The notes under the pieces: generated by a model
The model's input: only the letters and a program-made list of their open reading frames with translations
The model's database searches: none
What the model was told of the DNA's origin: nothing
Made by a program: the position numbers and the translations under genes
Shown: positions 24,629 to 33,893 of the stretch, piece by piece
Position numbering within the stretch: position 1 is the first letter of the stretch
Layout of the letters: every line of letters starts with the position of its first letter
NCBI RefSeq assembly: GCF_002959965.1
Contig: NZ_PREV01000027.1
Location: forward strand, 62,001 to 126,000
Origin: Microbulbifer pacificus
GTDB taxonomy: Bacteria; Pseudomonadota; Gammaproteobacteria; Pseudomonadales; Cellvibrionaceae
Direction of reading: 5' to 3'
Length of the DNA: 64,000 bases

Positions 24629-26266
24629 ATGGCAGCCGCATCGTATTTCTCACCTGCTTCCCTTGTTCGGCCCCTTGTTCGCCCCCTTGTTCGCCCCCTG
24701 ATTCAGTCCCTGCGGGGGGCTCTGACCGTGGCCGCACTGACTGCCTGCGGTGGCGGGGGCTCTTCCGGCGGTTCACCGGCGCCGAGCCGCACCCCCGACG
24801 ACAATACCGACGTTGTTTGGCAGCAGGGTGTGTTCCTGCCAGCGGAAACCTTCGCCAATCGCTGCGAATCGCCACGCTCGGGCATTGATTCGAGTGGAAA
24901 CCCATTCCCGGATGTGAAGGGCAGTACGCTGGATGAGAACAACTGGCTGCGCAGTTGGAGCAATGACCTCTATCTCTGGTACGACGAGATCGTCGATCAG
25001 AATCCGGAAGGGTATGCTACGGACGATTATTTCGAAACGCTGGTAACCACGGCATCCACCGTGTCCGGCACGCCCAAGGACCAGTTCCATTTTCTGGTGC
25101 CCACCGACGAGTGGATTGCGCAGTCCCAGTCGGGTATTTCCGTTGGTTACGGCCTGCAGTGGGCACTGCTGAGTGCGACACCGCCGCGCGAAGCCGTAGT
25201 GGCCTATACCGAAAAAGAAAATGACCCCGGACTGCCGCCGCGCGGTGCACGTATCCTGTCGATCGACGGTTACAGCATCGACGTGAATACCCAGGCGGGG
25301 ATCGACGCGCTGAACGCTGGTCTGTTCCCCTCCGCTAAAGGCGAGAGCCATCATTTCGTCATGCGTTATCTCGACGGTTCCGAACACGCAATGACACTCA
25401 CCGCCGGTGAAGTGGTTTCCGACCCGGTACAGAATGTAAACGTGGTGGACGGCAGTATGGGACGCAGGGTCGGCTACATGCTGTTTAACGACCATATCGC
25501 CACCGCCGAGACGGGACTGGTGGAGGCCGTGAATTACCTGAAGGACCAACGCATCGACGACCTGGTTCTGGACTTGCGTTACAACGGCGGCGGTTATCTG
25601 GCACTCGCCAGTGAGCTGTCCTACATGATCGCGGGTGAGGCGGCCACTGCCGGTAGGATTTTTGAAACCCTGACGTTCAATGACAAACACCCTGAGACCA
25701 ACCCGGTTACCGGTGAACCGTTGGTGGGCACACCGTTTATCAATGAAACCACCGGGTACTTCTCCCTCGCCGCAGGTATCCCTCTGCCCACGCTGGACCT
25801 GTCGAGAGTCTTTGTGCTCACCGGCCCCAATACCTGTTCCGCCAGTGAGTCCATCATTAACGGTCTGCGCGGTGTCGACATCGAGGTGGTTCAGATCGGT
25901 GATACCACCTGTGGCAAGCCCTACGGTTTTTACCCCACGGACAATTGCGGCACTACCTATTTCACCATCCAGTTCCAGGGCAATAATGACAAAGGTTTCG
26001 GCGACTACGCCGATGGCTTTACGCCAGAGCATTCCGGTGATGCGGGCGTGGAAATCGCCGGTTGCCCGGTCGCGGACGACTGGAACCACGCGTTGGGTGA
26101 TATCAATGAGGCCCGTTTCGCGACCGCACTGACATACATCAACAGCGGCTCCTGTTACAGCTACGGTGTGATGAGTGCGAGAGCGGAACCCCGTGCTGGT
26201 TCTCCGTCAAAAGACGTCAGGCTGACCAAGCCCGTCTGGCGTGAAAACCGTATCTACGTGAGGTAA
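24629..26266 (+). CDS. S41-family (C-terminal processing type) peptidase lipoprotein
   Basis: 545 residues from ATG 24629. The unusual signal region begins with LVRP repeats, then a hydrophobic segment and the lipobox VAALTAC followed by a glycine/serine linker, so it is a membrane-anchored lipoprotein facing the periplasm or the outside. A PDZ-like middle part (LPPRGARILSIDGYSID near residue 205) is followed by the S41 core: LDLRYNGGGYLA near 315 and the serine site TGPNTCSASESIING near 395. The catalytic lysine lies in the usual C-terminal stretch (GDTTCGKPYGF). Six or more cysteines suggest disulfides. Substrate unknown. Start chosen to begin the signal peptide; an open frame continues to 24488 through the pntB terminator and is not credible there. 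Confidence 0.82.
   Translation: MAAASYFSPASLVRPLVRPLVRPLIQSLRGALTVAALTACGGGGSSGGSPAPSRTPDDNTDVVWQQGVFLPAETFANRCESPRSGIDSSGNPFPDVKGSTLDENNWLRSWSNDLYLWYDEIVDQNPEGYATDDYFETLVTTASTVSGTPKDQFHFLVPTDEWIAQSQSGISVGYGLQWALLSATPPREAVVAYTEKENDPGLPPRGARILSIDGYSIDVNTQAGIDALNAGLFPSAKGESHHFVMRYLDGSEHAMTLTAGEVVSDPVQNVNVVDGSMGRRVGYMLFNDHIATAETGLVEAVNYLKDQRIDDLVLDLRYNGGGYLALASELSYMIAGEAATAGRIFETLTFNDKHPETNPVTGEPLVGTPFINETTGYFSLAAGIPLPTLDLSRVFVLTGPNTCSASESIINGLRGVDIEVVQIGDTTCGKPYGFYPTDNCGTTYFTIQFQGNNDKGFGDYADGFTPEHSGDAGVEIAGCPVADDWNHALGDINEARFATALTYINSGSCYSYGVMSARAEPRAGSPSKDVRLTKPVWRENRIYVR
24662..24697 (+). repeat. 12-bp tandem repeat in a signal-peptide coding region
   Basis: Three copies of CTTGTTCG(G/C)CCC encode LVRPLVRPLVRP ahead of the hydrophobic core of the S41 lipoprotein signal sequence. 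Slippage would change the length of the signal's N-region without a frameshift. Confidence 0.85.
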
Positions 26267-26270
26267 TCAC

Positions 26271-26666
26271 ATGACGTGGCATGCGTTTGGGCACCTGTTC
26301 GTTTGCTGTGTTTTTGCTGGATTGATTTCCTGCGGATCGATTACCGCCGTAGGCGCCGAACAGCCGGCACGGATAGCGAATCCGAGCGTGGACGGGATGG
26401 CACAGCTGCGACAGTTACTTATCGAGGCCAACCACGGCGTATCTGTCACAGTGACTGAGAATGTGTTCAGTGACAGCAGCCGACTTGCTCTGGAAACGGG
26501 GCGGCTGGCTAACGGGCAATCCCCCCATCTGCGGGGGAGGGATCCAGGCAAACCCCGCATCTTCCGGTTGGTAAAAAACAGGCGAGGATGCTGGCTGGTG
26601 CGTGACGAAGATGGCGAGCGCTGGTTGCTGGACAAGTTGAACTGCATTCCCGAAATCATTGATTAA
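26271..26666 (+). CDS. small exported protein of unknown function
   Basis: 131 residues, not recognised. The N-terminus looks like a signal peptide (HLFVCCVFAGLISCGSITAVGAEQ). The mature part is short and charged, with a basic patch (KPRIFRLVKNRRGCWLV) followed by RDEDGERWLLDKLNC. Two cysteines in the mature part could form a disulfide. ATG 26271 comes four bases after the stop of the S41-type lipoprotein, so the two are probably co-transcribed. It may be a partner, inhibitor or substrate of that protease; this is context only. Confidence 0.6.
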   Translation: MTWHAFGHLFVCCVFAGLISCGSITAVGAEQPARIANPSVDGMAQLRQLLIEANHGVSVTVTENVFSDSSRLALETGRLANGQSPHLRGRDPGKPRIFRLVKNRRGCWLVRDEDGERWLLDKLNCIPEIID

Positions 26667-26739
26667 GGCCGAAAATACGGTCATTCATCTCCGCAAATGG
26701 CAAATTTCAGTAAGTGCAATTTTCAGAGAGTTAACAACC

Positions 26740-27513
26740 ATGAGACGCTTGAGTAGATTTTTGTTTGCCGCCATCGGTTTGCTGTGCAGTGCATCTGCCG
26801 TTGCCGAACCCCGGACCACCATTTTCATGGCCGGCGACTCGACCATGGCCATCAAGGAAATCAAGGATTACCCGGAAACGGGCTGGGGTGTGCCCTTCGC
26901 GGTATTTTTTGACGATTCCGTTAAGGTGGACAACCGGGCGATGAATGGCCGCAGTACCCGCACCTTTATCGAGGAGGGGCGCTGGAAGGGCATCATGGAT
27001 GAACTCAAGGCCGGCGACTACGTAATCATCCAATTCGGCCACAACGACGAGTCGGAGAGCAAGAAAGACCGGTACACCACTCCGGAGCAGTACAAAACTA
27101 ACCTGTCCCGTTTCATCAACGATGTGCGCAAGGCCAAGGCCGAGCCCATCTTGATGTCGCCCATCACCCGCCGTTATTTCGAGGGTGAGTACAAAATCAA
27201 GCACACCCACCCCTACGCACCGCTGGTACGGGAAGTGGCTGCTGAGGAAAAAGTAGAGTTCATCGATATGGAGGTGACCACCCGCGAGTACTTCCAGGCC
27301 ATGGGCGACCGGGACAGCGCGCTGCGCTTTATGCACATCGCCCCGGACCTTCACCCGAATTACCCGGTGGGGGTGCGCGACGATACTCACCTGAACAACC
27401 TCGGTGCGCGTGAAGTGGCGCAACTGGTGCTGGCGGAACTGCGCAAGCGCGAACACCCACTGGCCAAGCGTCTGCGCAACGCGGACCCGAAACATCTGGC
27501 CCTGCAATACTGA
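26740..27513 (+). CDS. SGNH/GDSL-type esterase, rhamnogalacturonan acetylesterase-like
   Basis: 257 residues with a signal peptide (LFAAIGLLCSASAVAE), so secreted or periplasmic. SGNH blocks are visible: block I FMAGDSTMA near residue 30 (nucleophile serine), block II glycine in NRAMNGRSTRTF near 66, block III IQFGHNDE near 98, and block V DDTHLNN near 218 with the catalytic aspartate and histidine. The pattern matches enzymes that remove acetyl groups from pectin side chains (RhgT type). ATG 26740 with GAGAG upstream. It stands alone, convergent with tsdA. Pectin use by this organism is inferred, not shown by neighbouring genes. Confidence 0.88.
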   Translation: MRRLSRFLFAAIGLLCSASAVAEPRTTIFMAGDSTMAIKEIKDYPETGWGVPFAVFFDDSVKVDNRAMNGRSTRTFIEEGRWKGIMDELKAGDYVIIQFGHNDESESKKDRYTTPEQYKTNLSRFINDVRKAKAEPILMSPITRRYFEGEYKIKHTHPYAPLVREVAAEEKVEFIDMEVTTREYFQAMGDRDSALRFMHIAPDLHPNYPVGVRDDTHLNNLGAREVAQLVLAELRKREHPLAKRLRNADPKHLALQY

Positions 27514-27589
27514 TCCCGCCGCTATCCCGGCGCGCGGCTTACACGCTGCCGCGCCGGGCATCCCGCACGGCAATTTCAACGCGCCGCTG

Positions 27590-28702
27590 TCAGGGTTTTT
27601 TTACCTCGGATTGCATCTGCTTGAAATCTGCATAGGCGTGGCTGCCGAGCACGCTGCCGTCGATGGTTTTTCCGTAGTAACCGGGGTGGTTGTGATAGCG
27701 CTTGCGCAGGGCCTCCACATCGCCTTCAAAGCGCGGGTCCTGTGGGCGCTCGCGGGAATTGATATAGGCGGCCACATCCCAGGCCTGTTGCGGCGTTAAC
27801 TGGATGCTTTTACCGAGCGGCATGTTCTCGTAAATGAACGCCGCCGCGGTGTTCACTCTGTGCATTCCCGCGCCCCAGTTGTAACTGTCTTTCCCCCACA
27901 GGGGCGGCAAATTGTAAATGCCAGCGGCTTCCGATCCCTGTCCATCGACCCCGTGGCAGTTCATGCAGTGCGCGGCGTAAACGACTTCACCTTCCGCGGG
28001 TGAATAGGCGCGCGCGGGTTTGCCCACCGGGGGGTAGCCGCGCCCCGGAAGCTGGTCGCGCTGATCCAGTGGCAGCGCGCTGGCGATTGCTGCAGGCAGC
28101 GGGAAGTCCTCGCGTCTGGCGCCGGTCACCAGGTCCGCGTCGGCGATCTCCGGTACCTCCCCGTCGATGCCGAAGTGATCCATCAGGCCGCCCATGGCCA
28201 ACCAGTAAGCGTAAGCGGAAAGGGCGATGATTTCGGGACCGTTCTCCGGCGGGGGCGCGCCGTTGGTTGAATAGGTGAAGCAGCCCTGTATCCGTTCAGC
28301 AAAGCTGTTCACCTTGTCGTTTTTCTTGCGGAATGCCGGGTAGGCGAAGTAGGCCGCCCACAGCGGTGAAGCGTGGGCGCGGCGACCGGCGTCCACATGG
28401 CAATTCACGCAATTGAGCGCATTACCCACATATTTGCCGCGCAGTTCCTGAGTGTTCACGAACAACTCGTAACCCCGTCGAACCTTGTCGCCGAAGGCGC
28501 CCTGAGGAATCTGCTCCAGTGGTCGCGGCTGGATTCTCGGCAGACCGGAATCAGGATCGGGACTCGGGATTGGGGCCTGTCGGTCTGGCAGTTCCAGCGC
28601 AGGCGCTGGTTTGAGGGTTTCACCCCGGTCGCAGGCCGTGAGGAGCAGGGCGCCCAGAGCGGCAGACAGCGACAGCAGAATGGCGCTGTGTGATGCGCTC
28701 AT
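27590..28702 (-). CDS. tsdA: thiosulfate dehydrogenase TsdA-like diheme cytochrome c, lipoprotein
   Basis: 370 residues. TsdA oxidises two thiosulfates to tetrathionate, or the reverse, in the periplasm. Two heme motifs: CVNCHVDAGR near 104 and CMNCHGVDG near 251. The region after the first heme (AYFAYPAFRKKNDKVNSFAERIQGCFTYSTNG) is diagnostic for TsdA, and its CF cysteine corresponds to the unusual cysteine ligand of heme 1. The N-terminus has a lipobox (LLTAC), so it is anchored rather than soluble. ATG 28702 shares a base with the tsdB stop (TGATG) and has AGGAGG upstream; a GTG one codon earlier is less likely. Confidence 0.85.
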   Translation of the reverse strand: MSASHSAILLSLSAALGALLLTACDRGETLKPAPALELPDRQAPIPSPDPDSGLPRIQPRPLEQIPQGAFGDKVRRGYELFVNTQELRGKYVGNALNCVNCHVDAGRRAHASPLWAAYFAYPAFRKKNDKVNSFAERIQGCFTYSTNGAPPPENGPEIIALSAYAYWLAMGGLMDHFGIDGEVPEIADADLVTGARREDFPLPAAIASALPLDQRDQLPGRGYPPVGKPARAYSPAEGEVVYAAHCMNCHGVDGQGSEAAGIYNLPPLWGKDSYNWGAGMHRVNTAAAFIYENMPLGKSIQLTPQQAWDVAAYINSRERPQDPRFEGDVEALRKRYHNHPGYYGKTIDGSVLGSHAYADFKQMQSEVKKP

Positions 28703-29460
28703 CACCGTTCGCCCTCCTTGCCGATGGTCGCGAAATAAGATGCCAGTGCATCGATTTCCCGTTCACTCAACTTGTCGGCAATCGTCGCCATCACCCGGTC
28801 GTTGTCGGTGGTGCGCTTGCCACTCTTCCAGGCCAGCAGCTGATTCCTGAGGTAGCTTTGCTGTTGGCCCGCAAGCCGGGGAATATTGCCGGAACCAAGC
28901 CCGGAGGCGCCGTGGCAGGTAACACAGGCGGGCAGGGTGCGCGACCAGTCTCCCTGGTAGGCGAGTCTTTCCGCAGGGTCAGTGAACACTGCCTGGGCGC
29001 CGCGCAGTTTGGGGGCGATATTGCGGAGCGGGCGGCTGGAAAAGTACCTGGCTACCCGGTCCAGCGGTTCGCCGGAAATTTCCTTACCGAGCGTGTCCAT
29101 GGTCTCGTTGTTGCGCTTGCCCGTCTGGAATCCATGCACCTGCTCGCGGAAATAGTCGAAGGGGAGGCCAGCCAGGCGTGGCCCCAGATCGGGAAGCCCC
29201 TCGCCCTGCAGGCCGTGACACTCGGCACAGACTTCCGCTTCTTTGGGAAAACCGGGAATTGCGCGGGCGGCATCGGTGGCAGGAGTGGGCCGTTCAGGCA
29301 CCGTGTCTGGCTGGGGGCGGAAGGGTTCACCGCGGGGTTTGACGCCGTCCATGTGCGTGCCGTCTCTGTCGCCTTCGGTTTGGGCATGGCCGGCGAGCGC
29401 GGCCAGCAGGGCGCAGAACATCAGGGTGGAAACAACCCGGTACCTGCGTGACTGTTTCAA
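28702..29460 (-). CDS. tsdB: diheme cytochrome c, TsdB-like electron acceptor of TsdA
   Basis: 252 residues with an N-terminal signal peptide (STLMFCALLAALAGHAQ) and two heme motifs, CAECHGLQGEG near 77 and CVTCHGASG near 178, each in a cytochrome c4/c553-like half. TsdB proteins take electrons from TsdA and pass them to terminal oxidases. The start is a TTG at 29460 with GGAGG five bases upstream; no ATG gives the complete signal peptide. The end overlaps tsdA, so the pair is translationally coupled. Function is inferred from the partner. Confidence 0.8.
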   Translation of the reverse strand: MKQSRRYRVVSTLMFCALLAALAGHAQTEGDRDGTHMDGVKPRGEPFRPQPDTVPERPTPATDAARAIPGFPKEAEVCAECHGLQGEGLPDLGPRLAGLPFDYFREQVHGFQTGKRNNETMDTLGKEISGEPLDRVARYFSSRPLRNIAPKLRGAQAVFTDPAERLAYQGDWSRTLPACVTCHGASGLGSGNIPRLAGQQQSYLRNQLLAWKSGKRTTDNDRVMATIADKLSEREIDALASYFATIGKEGER

Positions 29461-29597
29461 GGAAGCCTCCGTTGCCGCAGCAGACGAACAGACAGTTCTG
29501 GGAACTGTGTTTTCAGTCTAGAGGACAGCAGGGGCGAATGTGTCTGAACTGGCCGCGGGAGGTCGGGGGGCAGAGGTGAGGGGAGGTGAGGAGGTAA

Positions 29598-29617
29598 GGG
29601 CCGGCTCGGGCCGGCCC
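29598..29617 (-). terminator. probable terminator hairpin after yhbY
   Basis: GGGCCGGC-N4-GCCGGCCC, a perfect 8-bp stem just downstream of the yhbY stop on the minus strand. The U-run is poor (TTACC), so efficiency is uncertain. Confidence 0.45.
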
Positions 29618-29627
29618 GGCGGAGACG

Positions 29628-29930
29628 TCAGCGCAACAGATTGGAAAGCTTGGCGTTGGGTTTGTCCGCTTTACGGAAGATCAGTGCGATCTTGCCGATT
29701 TCCTGCACCAGCTCCGCACCACTCTGCTGGCACAGTTCGGTGATCAGCTCGCGGCGTGCATCGCGGTCATTGACGGCCAGCTTGACCTTGATCAGCTCGT
29801 GGTCATTCAGGGCGCGGTTCAGTTCTTCCGCCACCCCTTCCGTCATTCCCTTCTCGGCTACGGTGACCACTGGCTTGAGGTTGTGACCGATGGTGCGCAA
29901 GGCTTTTTTGCGGTCGGCGGTTAAAGGCAT
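29628..29930 (-). CDS. yhbY: YhbY-type CRM-domain RNA-binding protein
   Basis: 100 residues, the normal YhbY size. This small CRM-domain protein associates with pre-50S ribosomal subunits. Conserved features: LTADRKKALRTIGHNLKPVV at the start, the GMTEGVAEELNRAL helix and ELIKVKL strand, and the glycine motif region near ELVQEIGKIALIFRKA. ATG 29930 (GGAG seven bases upstream) is chosen over an in-frame start at 30020. Divergent from rlmE, the usual gammaproteobacterial arrangement next to rlmE-ftsH. Confidence 0.93.
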   Translation of the reverse strand: MPLTADRKKALRTIGHNLKPVVTVAEKGMTEGVAEELNRALNDHELIKVKLAVNDRDARRELITELCQQSGAELVQEIGKIALIFRKADKPNAKLSNLLR

Positions 29931-30147
29931 ACAATACTCCATCCTTAAATGCGGCAGAGGCTGCCGCTGTGGGCAGGCAGTGCAATTCCCTACGCTGTAT
30001 AGGTGAGCGTAGAGGGACAAAGCCCGCTGTCATACGAAAGTGTGGTCAGCAGCAGCGTTGCATGTGCCCGCCTCTATCAACCCCGATCCCGGTCAACCGC
30101 GCTGTATTTGCTGCGGGGGCCCGGATTTCAGCGATGTATTGTAACTG

Positions 30148-30768
30148 ATGGCCCGATCAAAGAGCAGCCACCGCTGGCTGCGCGAACACTTTAACGACCC
30201 CTACGTCAAACAGTCCCAGAAAGACGGCTACCGCTCGCGGGCGTCCTATAAACTGCAGGAACTGCAGGAGAAGGACCGCCTGTTCAAACCGGGCATGACC
30301 GTGGTGGACCTGGGGGCCGCCCCCGGCGGCTGGTCTCAGGTCGCTGCGGAACTTGTTGGTCACAAAGGGCGGGTTCTGGCCTCCGATATCCTGCCCATGG
30401 ACGCCCTCGCCGGGGTGGATTTCGTGCAGGGAGACTTCACCGAGGAAAAGGTGTTCGACGAGCTGCTGGAAAAGCTGGGCGAAGAGCGCGCGGACCTTGT
30501 GATTTCCGATATGGCCCCCAATATGAGTGGAATACGCGCGGCAGATCAGCCCGCGGCCATGTATCTGGTGGAGCTGGCTGTGGATATGGCACGTCAGACC
30601 CTGAAACCCGGCGGTGCCTTTGTGGCCAAGGTGTTCCAGGGGGAGGGGTTTGATGAACTGATCCGCGATCTGCGCAGTCAGTATCAGACCGTTGTCACCC
30701 GCAAGCCCGGTGCATCCCGCCCGCGCTCCCGTGAGGTCTATGTAGTCGCACGCGGCTTCAAGGGCTGA
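30148..30768 (+). CDS. rlmE: 23S rRNA 2'-O-ribose U2552 methyltransferase
   Basis: 206 residues. RlmE (FtsJ/RrmJ) methylates U2552 in the ribosomal A loop using S-adenosylmethionine. The N-terminus ([29 protein letters not shown]) has the first catalytic lysine; the SAM site is [15 protein letters not shown] near 52; the motif SDMAPNMSG near 122 carries the catalytic aspartate; and the second lysine is in [14 protein letters not shown]. ftsH follows, as in E. coli. Confidence 0.97.
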   Translation: MARSKSSHRWLREHFNDPYVKQSQKDGYRSRASYKLQELQEKDRLFKPGMTVVDLGAAPGGWSQVAAELVGHKGRVLASDILPMDALAGVDFVQGDFTEEKVFDELLEKLGEERADLVISDMAPNMSGIRAADQPAAMYLVELAVDMARQTLKPGGAFVAKVFQGEGFDELIRDLRSQYQTVVTRKPGASRPRSREVYVVARGFKG

Positions 30769-30975
30769 GTCATAGGATCGGGTCCGCTTTTGGTGCGGGC
30801 CTCCCGGTGTGGTAAAAGGACCAGGCGCCAAATCTCCCTCCTCGCCCGATACCGGTGGCGGCGGGGTGACTGGTGCGACAGATTTACGATTTTCGCCGCC
30901 TATACTGGGTGGAATGGAATTACCGGCCGAGGCAGACGCCGAGGCGTAGGCAAGAGGGCATACCCTTTGAACGAT

Positions 30976-32886
30976 ATGGCAAAGAATCTGGTGTTGTGGC
31001 TGATCATCGCTGCGGTGCTGCTGATGGTCTTCCAGAACTTCAAGCCGCAATCCAGGGATGAAGCCCTCAGCTATTCCCAGTTTGTACAGGATGTGCAGTC
31101 CGGCCTGGTGAAGAGTGTGATGGTGGACGGCCTGGTGATCACCGGTGAGAAAGCCGATGGCAGCCGCTTCAAGACCATTCAGCCCCAGATCATCGACGAC
31201 GAGCTCACCAATGAAATGGTGCGCGGCGGCGTGCAGTTCAACGGCCGCGAGCCGGAGTCTCCCAGCATATGGCAGCAGCTGCTGGTGGCCAGCTTCCCGA
31301 TCCTGATTATCATCGCCGTATTCATGTTCTTCATGCGCCAGATGCAGGGTGGCGCCGGTGGCCGTTCCGGCCCCATGGCGTTTGGCAAGAGCAAGGCTCG
31401 CCTGCTGGGTGAAGACCAGATCAAAACCACCTTTGCCGATGTGGCGGGGGTGGATGAAGCGAAGGAAGATGTGCAGGAACTGGTGGAGTTCCTGCGAGAT
31501 CCGTCCAAATTCCAGCGTTTGGGTGGCGCCATCCCCCGCGGTGTACTGATGGCGGGCCCTCCCGGTACCGGTAAGACCCTGTTGGCCAAGGCCATTGCCG
31601 GTGAGGCCAAGGTGCCGTTCTTCTCCATTTCCGGTTCCGACTTCGTGGAAATGTTTGTGGGTGTGGGCGCGTCCCGCGTGCGCGATATGTTCGAGCAGGC
31701 CAAGAAACAGGCCCCGTGCATCATCTTTATCGACGAAATCGACGCTGTCGGCCGTCACCGCGGTGCCGGTGTGGGCGGCGGTCACGACGAGCGCGAACAG
31801 ACCCTGAACCAGCTGCTGGTGGAAATGGACGGTTTTGAAGGCAACGAGGGCGTGATCGTCATCGCCGCCACCAACCGCCCGGATGTGCTCGACTCCGCGC
31901 TGCTGCGCCCGGGCCGTTTCGACCGCCAGGTGTTCGTCGGGCTGCCGGATATCCGCGGCCGTGAGCAGATCCTGAAGGTGCATATGCGCAAGGTGCCGCT
32001 GGACGAGCGTGTCGATCCGCAGACCATCGCCCGCGGAACCCCCGGCTTCTCCGGCGCGGACCTCGCGAACCTGGTCAACGAGGCCGCTCTGTTTGCCGCC
32101 CGCGCCAACAAGCGCATGGTGACCATGGACGAGTTTGAGCGCGCCCGCGACAAGATCATGATGGGTGCCGAGCGCAAATCCATGGTGATGAACGAGAAGG
32201 AAAAGACCAACACCGCCTACCACGAGGCCGGCCACGCGATCATCGGCCGCCTGGTGCCGGAGCACGATCCGGTGCACAAGGTCACCATCATTCCTCGCGG
32301 TCGCGCGCTGGGTGTTACCCAGTTTCTGCCGGAGGAAGACAAATACAGCCTGAGCAAACGCGCGCTGGAATCCCAGTTGTGCTCCCTGTTTGGCGGCCGT
32401 ATTGCGGAAGAAATGACCCTGGGAATCGACGGTGTTACCACCGGCGCCTCCAACGACATCGAGCGCGCTACCGACATCGCGCGCAACATGGTCACCAAGT
32501 GGGGCCTGTCCGAGAAGCTCGGTCCGCTGCACTACGGTGAGGACGACCGCGGCCAGCCCGGCCACGGCAACCCGATTTCCGGCAAGACGTCCAACGAGAT
32601 CGACGAGGAAGTGCGCCGTATCATCGATACCTGCTACTCCCGCGCGCAAAAGCTGCTGGAAGAGAACCGCGATATCCTCGAGGCGATGAAAGACGCGCTG
32701 ATGGAATACGAAACTCTGGACGCCGAGCAGGTCAATGATCTGATGGCCCGCCGCAAGGTGCGCCCGCCGCGCGACTGGCACGACAGCGACTACACCGGCG
32801 GCGGCTCTGCCGATGGCGTGCAGGAGCCCGAGACCAAGCCCCAGGATGGCGACAATCCCGTCGGTGGACCAGTCAACGGCCACTGA
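30976..32886 (+). CDS. ftsH: ATP-dependent zinc metalloprotease FtsH
   Basis: 636 residues, an inner-membrane hexameric AAA+ protease degrading misassembled membrane proteins and regulators such as LpxC. Two N-terminal membrane helices (about 5-25 and 100-120) flank a periplasmic domain. AAA motifs are GPPGTGKT near 195 and [13 protein letters not shown] near 252 with a second-region-of-homology arginine pair downstream. The zinc site HEAGH is near 416. The C-terminus ends in a short glycine/proline-rich tail. ATG 30976 gives MAKNLVLW; a TTG nine bases earlier would add three residues. A -10-like TATACT lies near 30901. An intrinsic terminator follows. Confidence 0.97.
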   Translation: MAKNLVLWLIIAAVLLMVFQNFKPQSRDEALSYSQFVQDVQSGLVKSVMVDGLVITGEKADGSRFKTIQPQIIDDELTNEMVRGGVQFNGREPESPSIWQQLLVASFPILIIIAVFMFFMRQMQGGAGGRSGPMAFGKSKARLLGEDQIKTTFADVAGVDEAKEDVQELVEFLRDPSKFQRLGGAIPRGVLMAGPPGTGKTLLAKAIAGEAKVPFFSISGSDFVEMFVGVGASRVRDMFEQAKKQAPCIIFIDEIDAVGRHRGAGVGGGHDEREQTLNQLLVEMDGFEGNEGVIVIAATNRPDVLDSALLRPGRFDRQVFVGLPDIRGREQILKVHMRKVPLDERVDPQTIARGTPGFSGADLANLVNEAALFAARANKRMVTMDEFERARDKIMMGAERKSMVMNEKEKTNTAYHEAGHAIIGRLVPEHDPVHKVTIIPRGRALGVTQFLPEEDKYSLSKRALESQLCSLFGGRIAEEMTLGIDGVTTGASNDIERATDIARNMVTKWGLSEKLGPLHYGEDDRGQPGHGNPISGKTSNEIDEEVRRIIDTCYSRAQKLLEENRDILEAMKDALMEYETLDAEQVNDLMARRKVRPPRDWHDSDYTGGGSADGVQEPETKPQDGDNPVGGPVNGH

Positions 32887-32930
32887 ACGATTCAGCGCTT
32901 TTTCCTGTGTAAGAAATAAACACCGCTGGA

Positions 32931-32955
32931 AAACGGGCCCCCGGGCCCGTTTTTG
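32931..32955 (+). terminator. intrinsic terminator between ftsH and folP
   Basis: AAACGGGCCC and GGGCCCGTTT arms around a minimal loop, followed by T-rich sequence. It lies 45 bp after the ftsH stop. Confidence 0.75.
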
Positions 32956-32971
32956 TATTTCCGACCTGTTA

Positions 32972-33826
32972 ATGACCCGTCCTATGAAGCTGAGCTGCGG
33001 AAAGCACATCCTCGATCTCGCCCGTCCCCAGGTAATGGGTATTCTCAACACTACCCCGGATTCCTTTTCCGACGGCGGCAGCTACTACGCCGACGGCGGG
33101 CTCGATCTGGATCTGGTACTGCGCCGCGCTGAGCAGATCTGCCGCGAGGGCGGCACTATTGTGGACATTGGCGGCGAATCCACCCGCCCGGGCGCGGCAG
33201 TGGTTACCGAACAGCAGGAGCTGGATCGCGTGGTGCCGGCGGTAGAGGCCATCGCACAGCGTTTTGATGTTGTGATCTCCGTCGACACCAGTACCCCCTC
33301 GGTAATGCGAGAATCCGCGGCCGTTGGCGCGGGTATCATCAACGACGTGCGGGCACTTACACGCAATGGCGCACTGGAAGCCGCGGCCACTACCGGCCTG
33401 CCGGTGTGTGTCATGCATATGCAGGGGGAGCCTGGCTCTATGCAGGCGAAGCCGGAATACCGCGATGCGGTGAGTGAGGTGCGTGCCTATCTCGATGAGC
33501 GCCTCGCCGCCTGTGTGGCCGTGGGCATTTCCCGGGAAAAGGTGATCTATGACCCCGGTTTCGGCTTTGGCAAAAATGACGAGCACAATCTCGAATTGCT
33601 CAGGCGATTGCCGGAGCTGGCGCCATCAGCGCAGCCAATGCTGGTGGGCATGTCGCGCAAATCCATGATCGGGCGACTGCTGGACCGCGCCGTGGACGAG
33701 CGCCTCGCGGGCAGTCTGGCGCTGGCTATGCTGTCCGCCCAGCGCGGTGCGCACATCATCCGTGTCCACGATGTGGCGGCGACGGTGGATGTGCTGAAAT
33801 TACAACAAGTGGTGGACTGCCCATAA
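32972..33826 (+). CDS. folP: dihydropteroate synthase
   Basis: 284 residues. Joins p-aminobenzoate to dihydropterin pyrophosphate in folate synthesis; the target of sulfonamides. Signatures: [16 protein letters not shown] near 20, the [16 protein letters not shown] loop near 55, and the pterin-binding [13 protein letters not shown] region near 195 with VGMSRKS near 227. ATG 32972 is used; a second in-frame ATG at 32984 would start at MKLSCGKH and cannot be excluded because neither has a strong ribosome site. Part of the conserved ftsH-folP-glmM string. Confidence 0.96.
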   Translation: MTRPMKLSCGKHILDLARPQVMGILNTTPDSFSDGGSYYADGGLDLDLVLRRAEQICREGGTIVDIGGESTRPGAAVVTEQQELDRVVPAVEAIAQRFDVVISVDTSTPSVMRESAAVGAGIINDVRALTRNGALEAAATTGLPVCVMHMQGEPGSMQAKPEYRDAVSEVRAYLDERLAACVAVGISREKVIYDPGFGFGKNDEHNLELLRRLPELAPSAQPMLVGMSRKSMIGRLLDRAVDERLAGSLALAMLSAQRGAHIIRVHDVAATVDVLKLQQVVDCP

Positions 33827-33893
33827 GCCGGGTGGTTTGCGGCGGCCGTATGGAACCCATGCGGCCGGGAATCAGGGATATGAGAGTTACACG

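Noticed and set aside
30157..33051. 964-codon open frame antisense to rlmE and ftsH
   Set aside because: It mirrors two highly conserved genes, has no family resemblance and no ribosome site; GC-rich DNA often leaves such shadows open.
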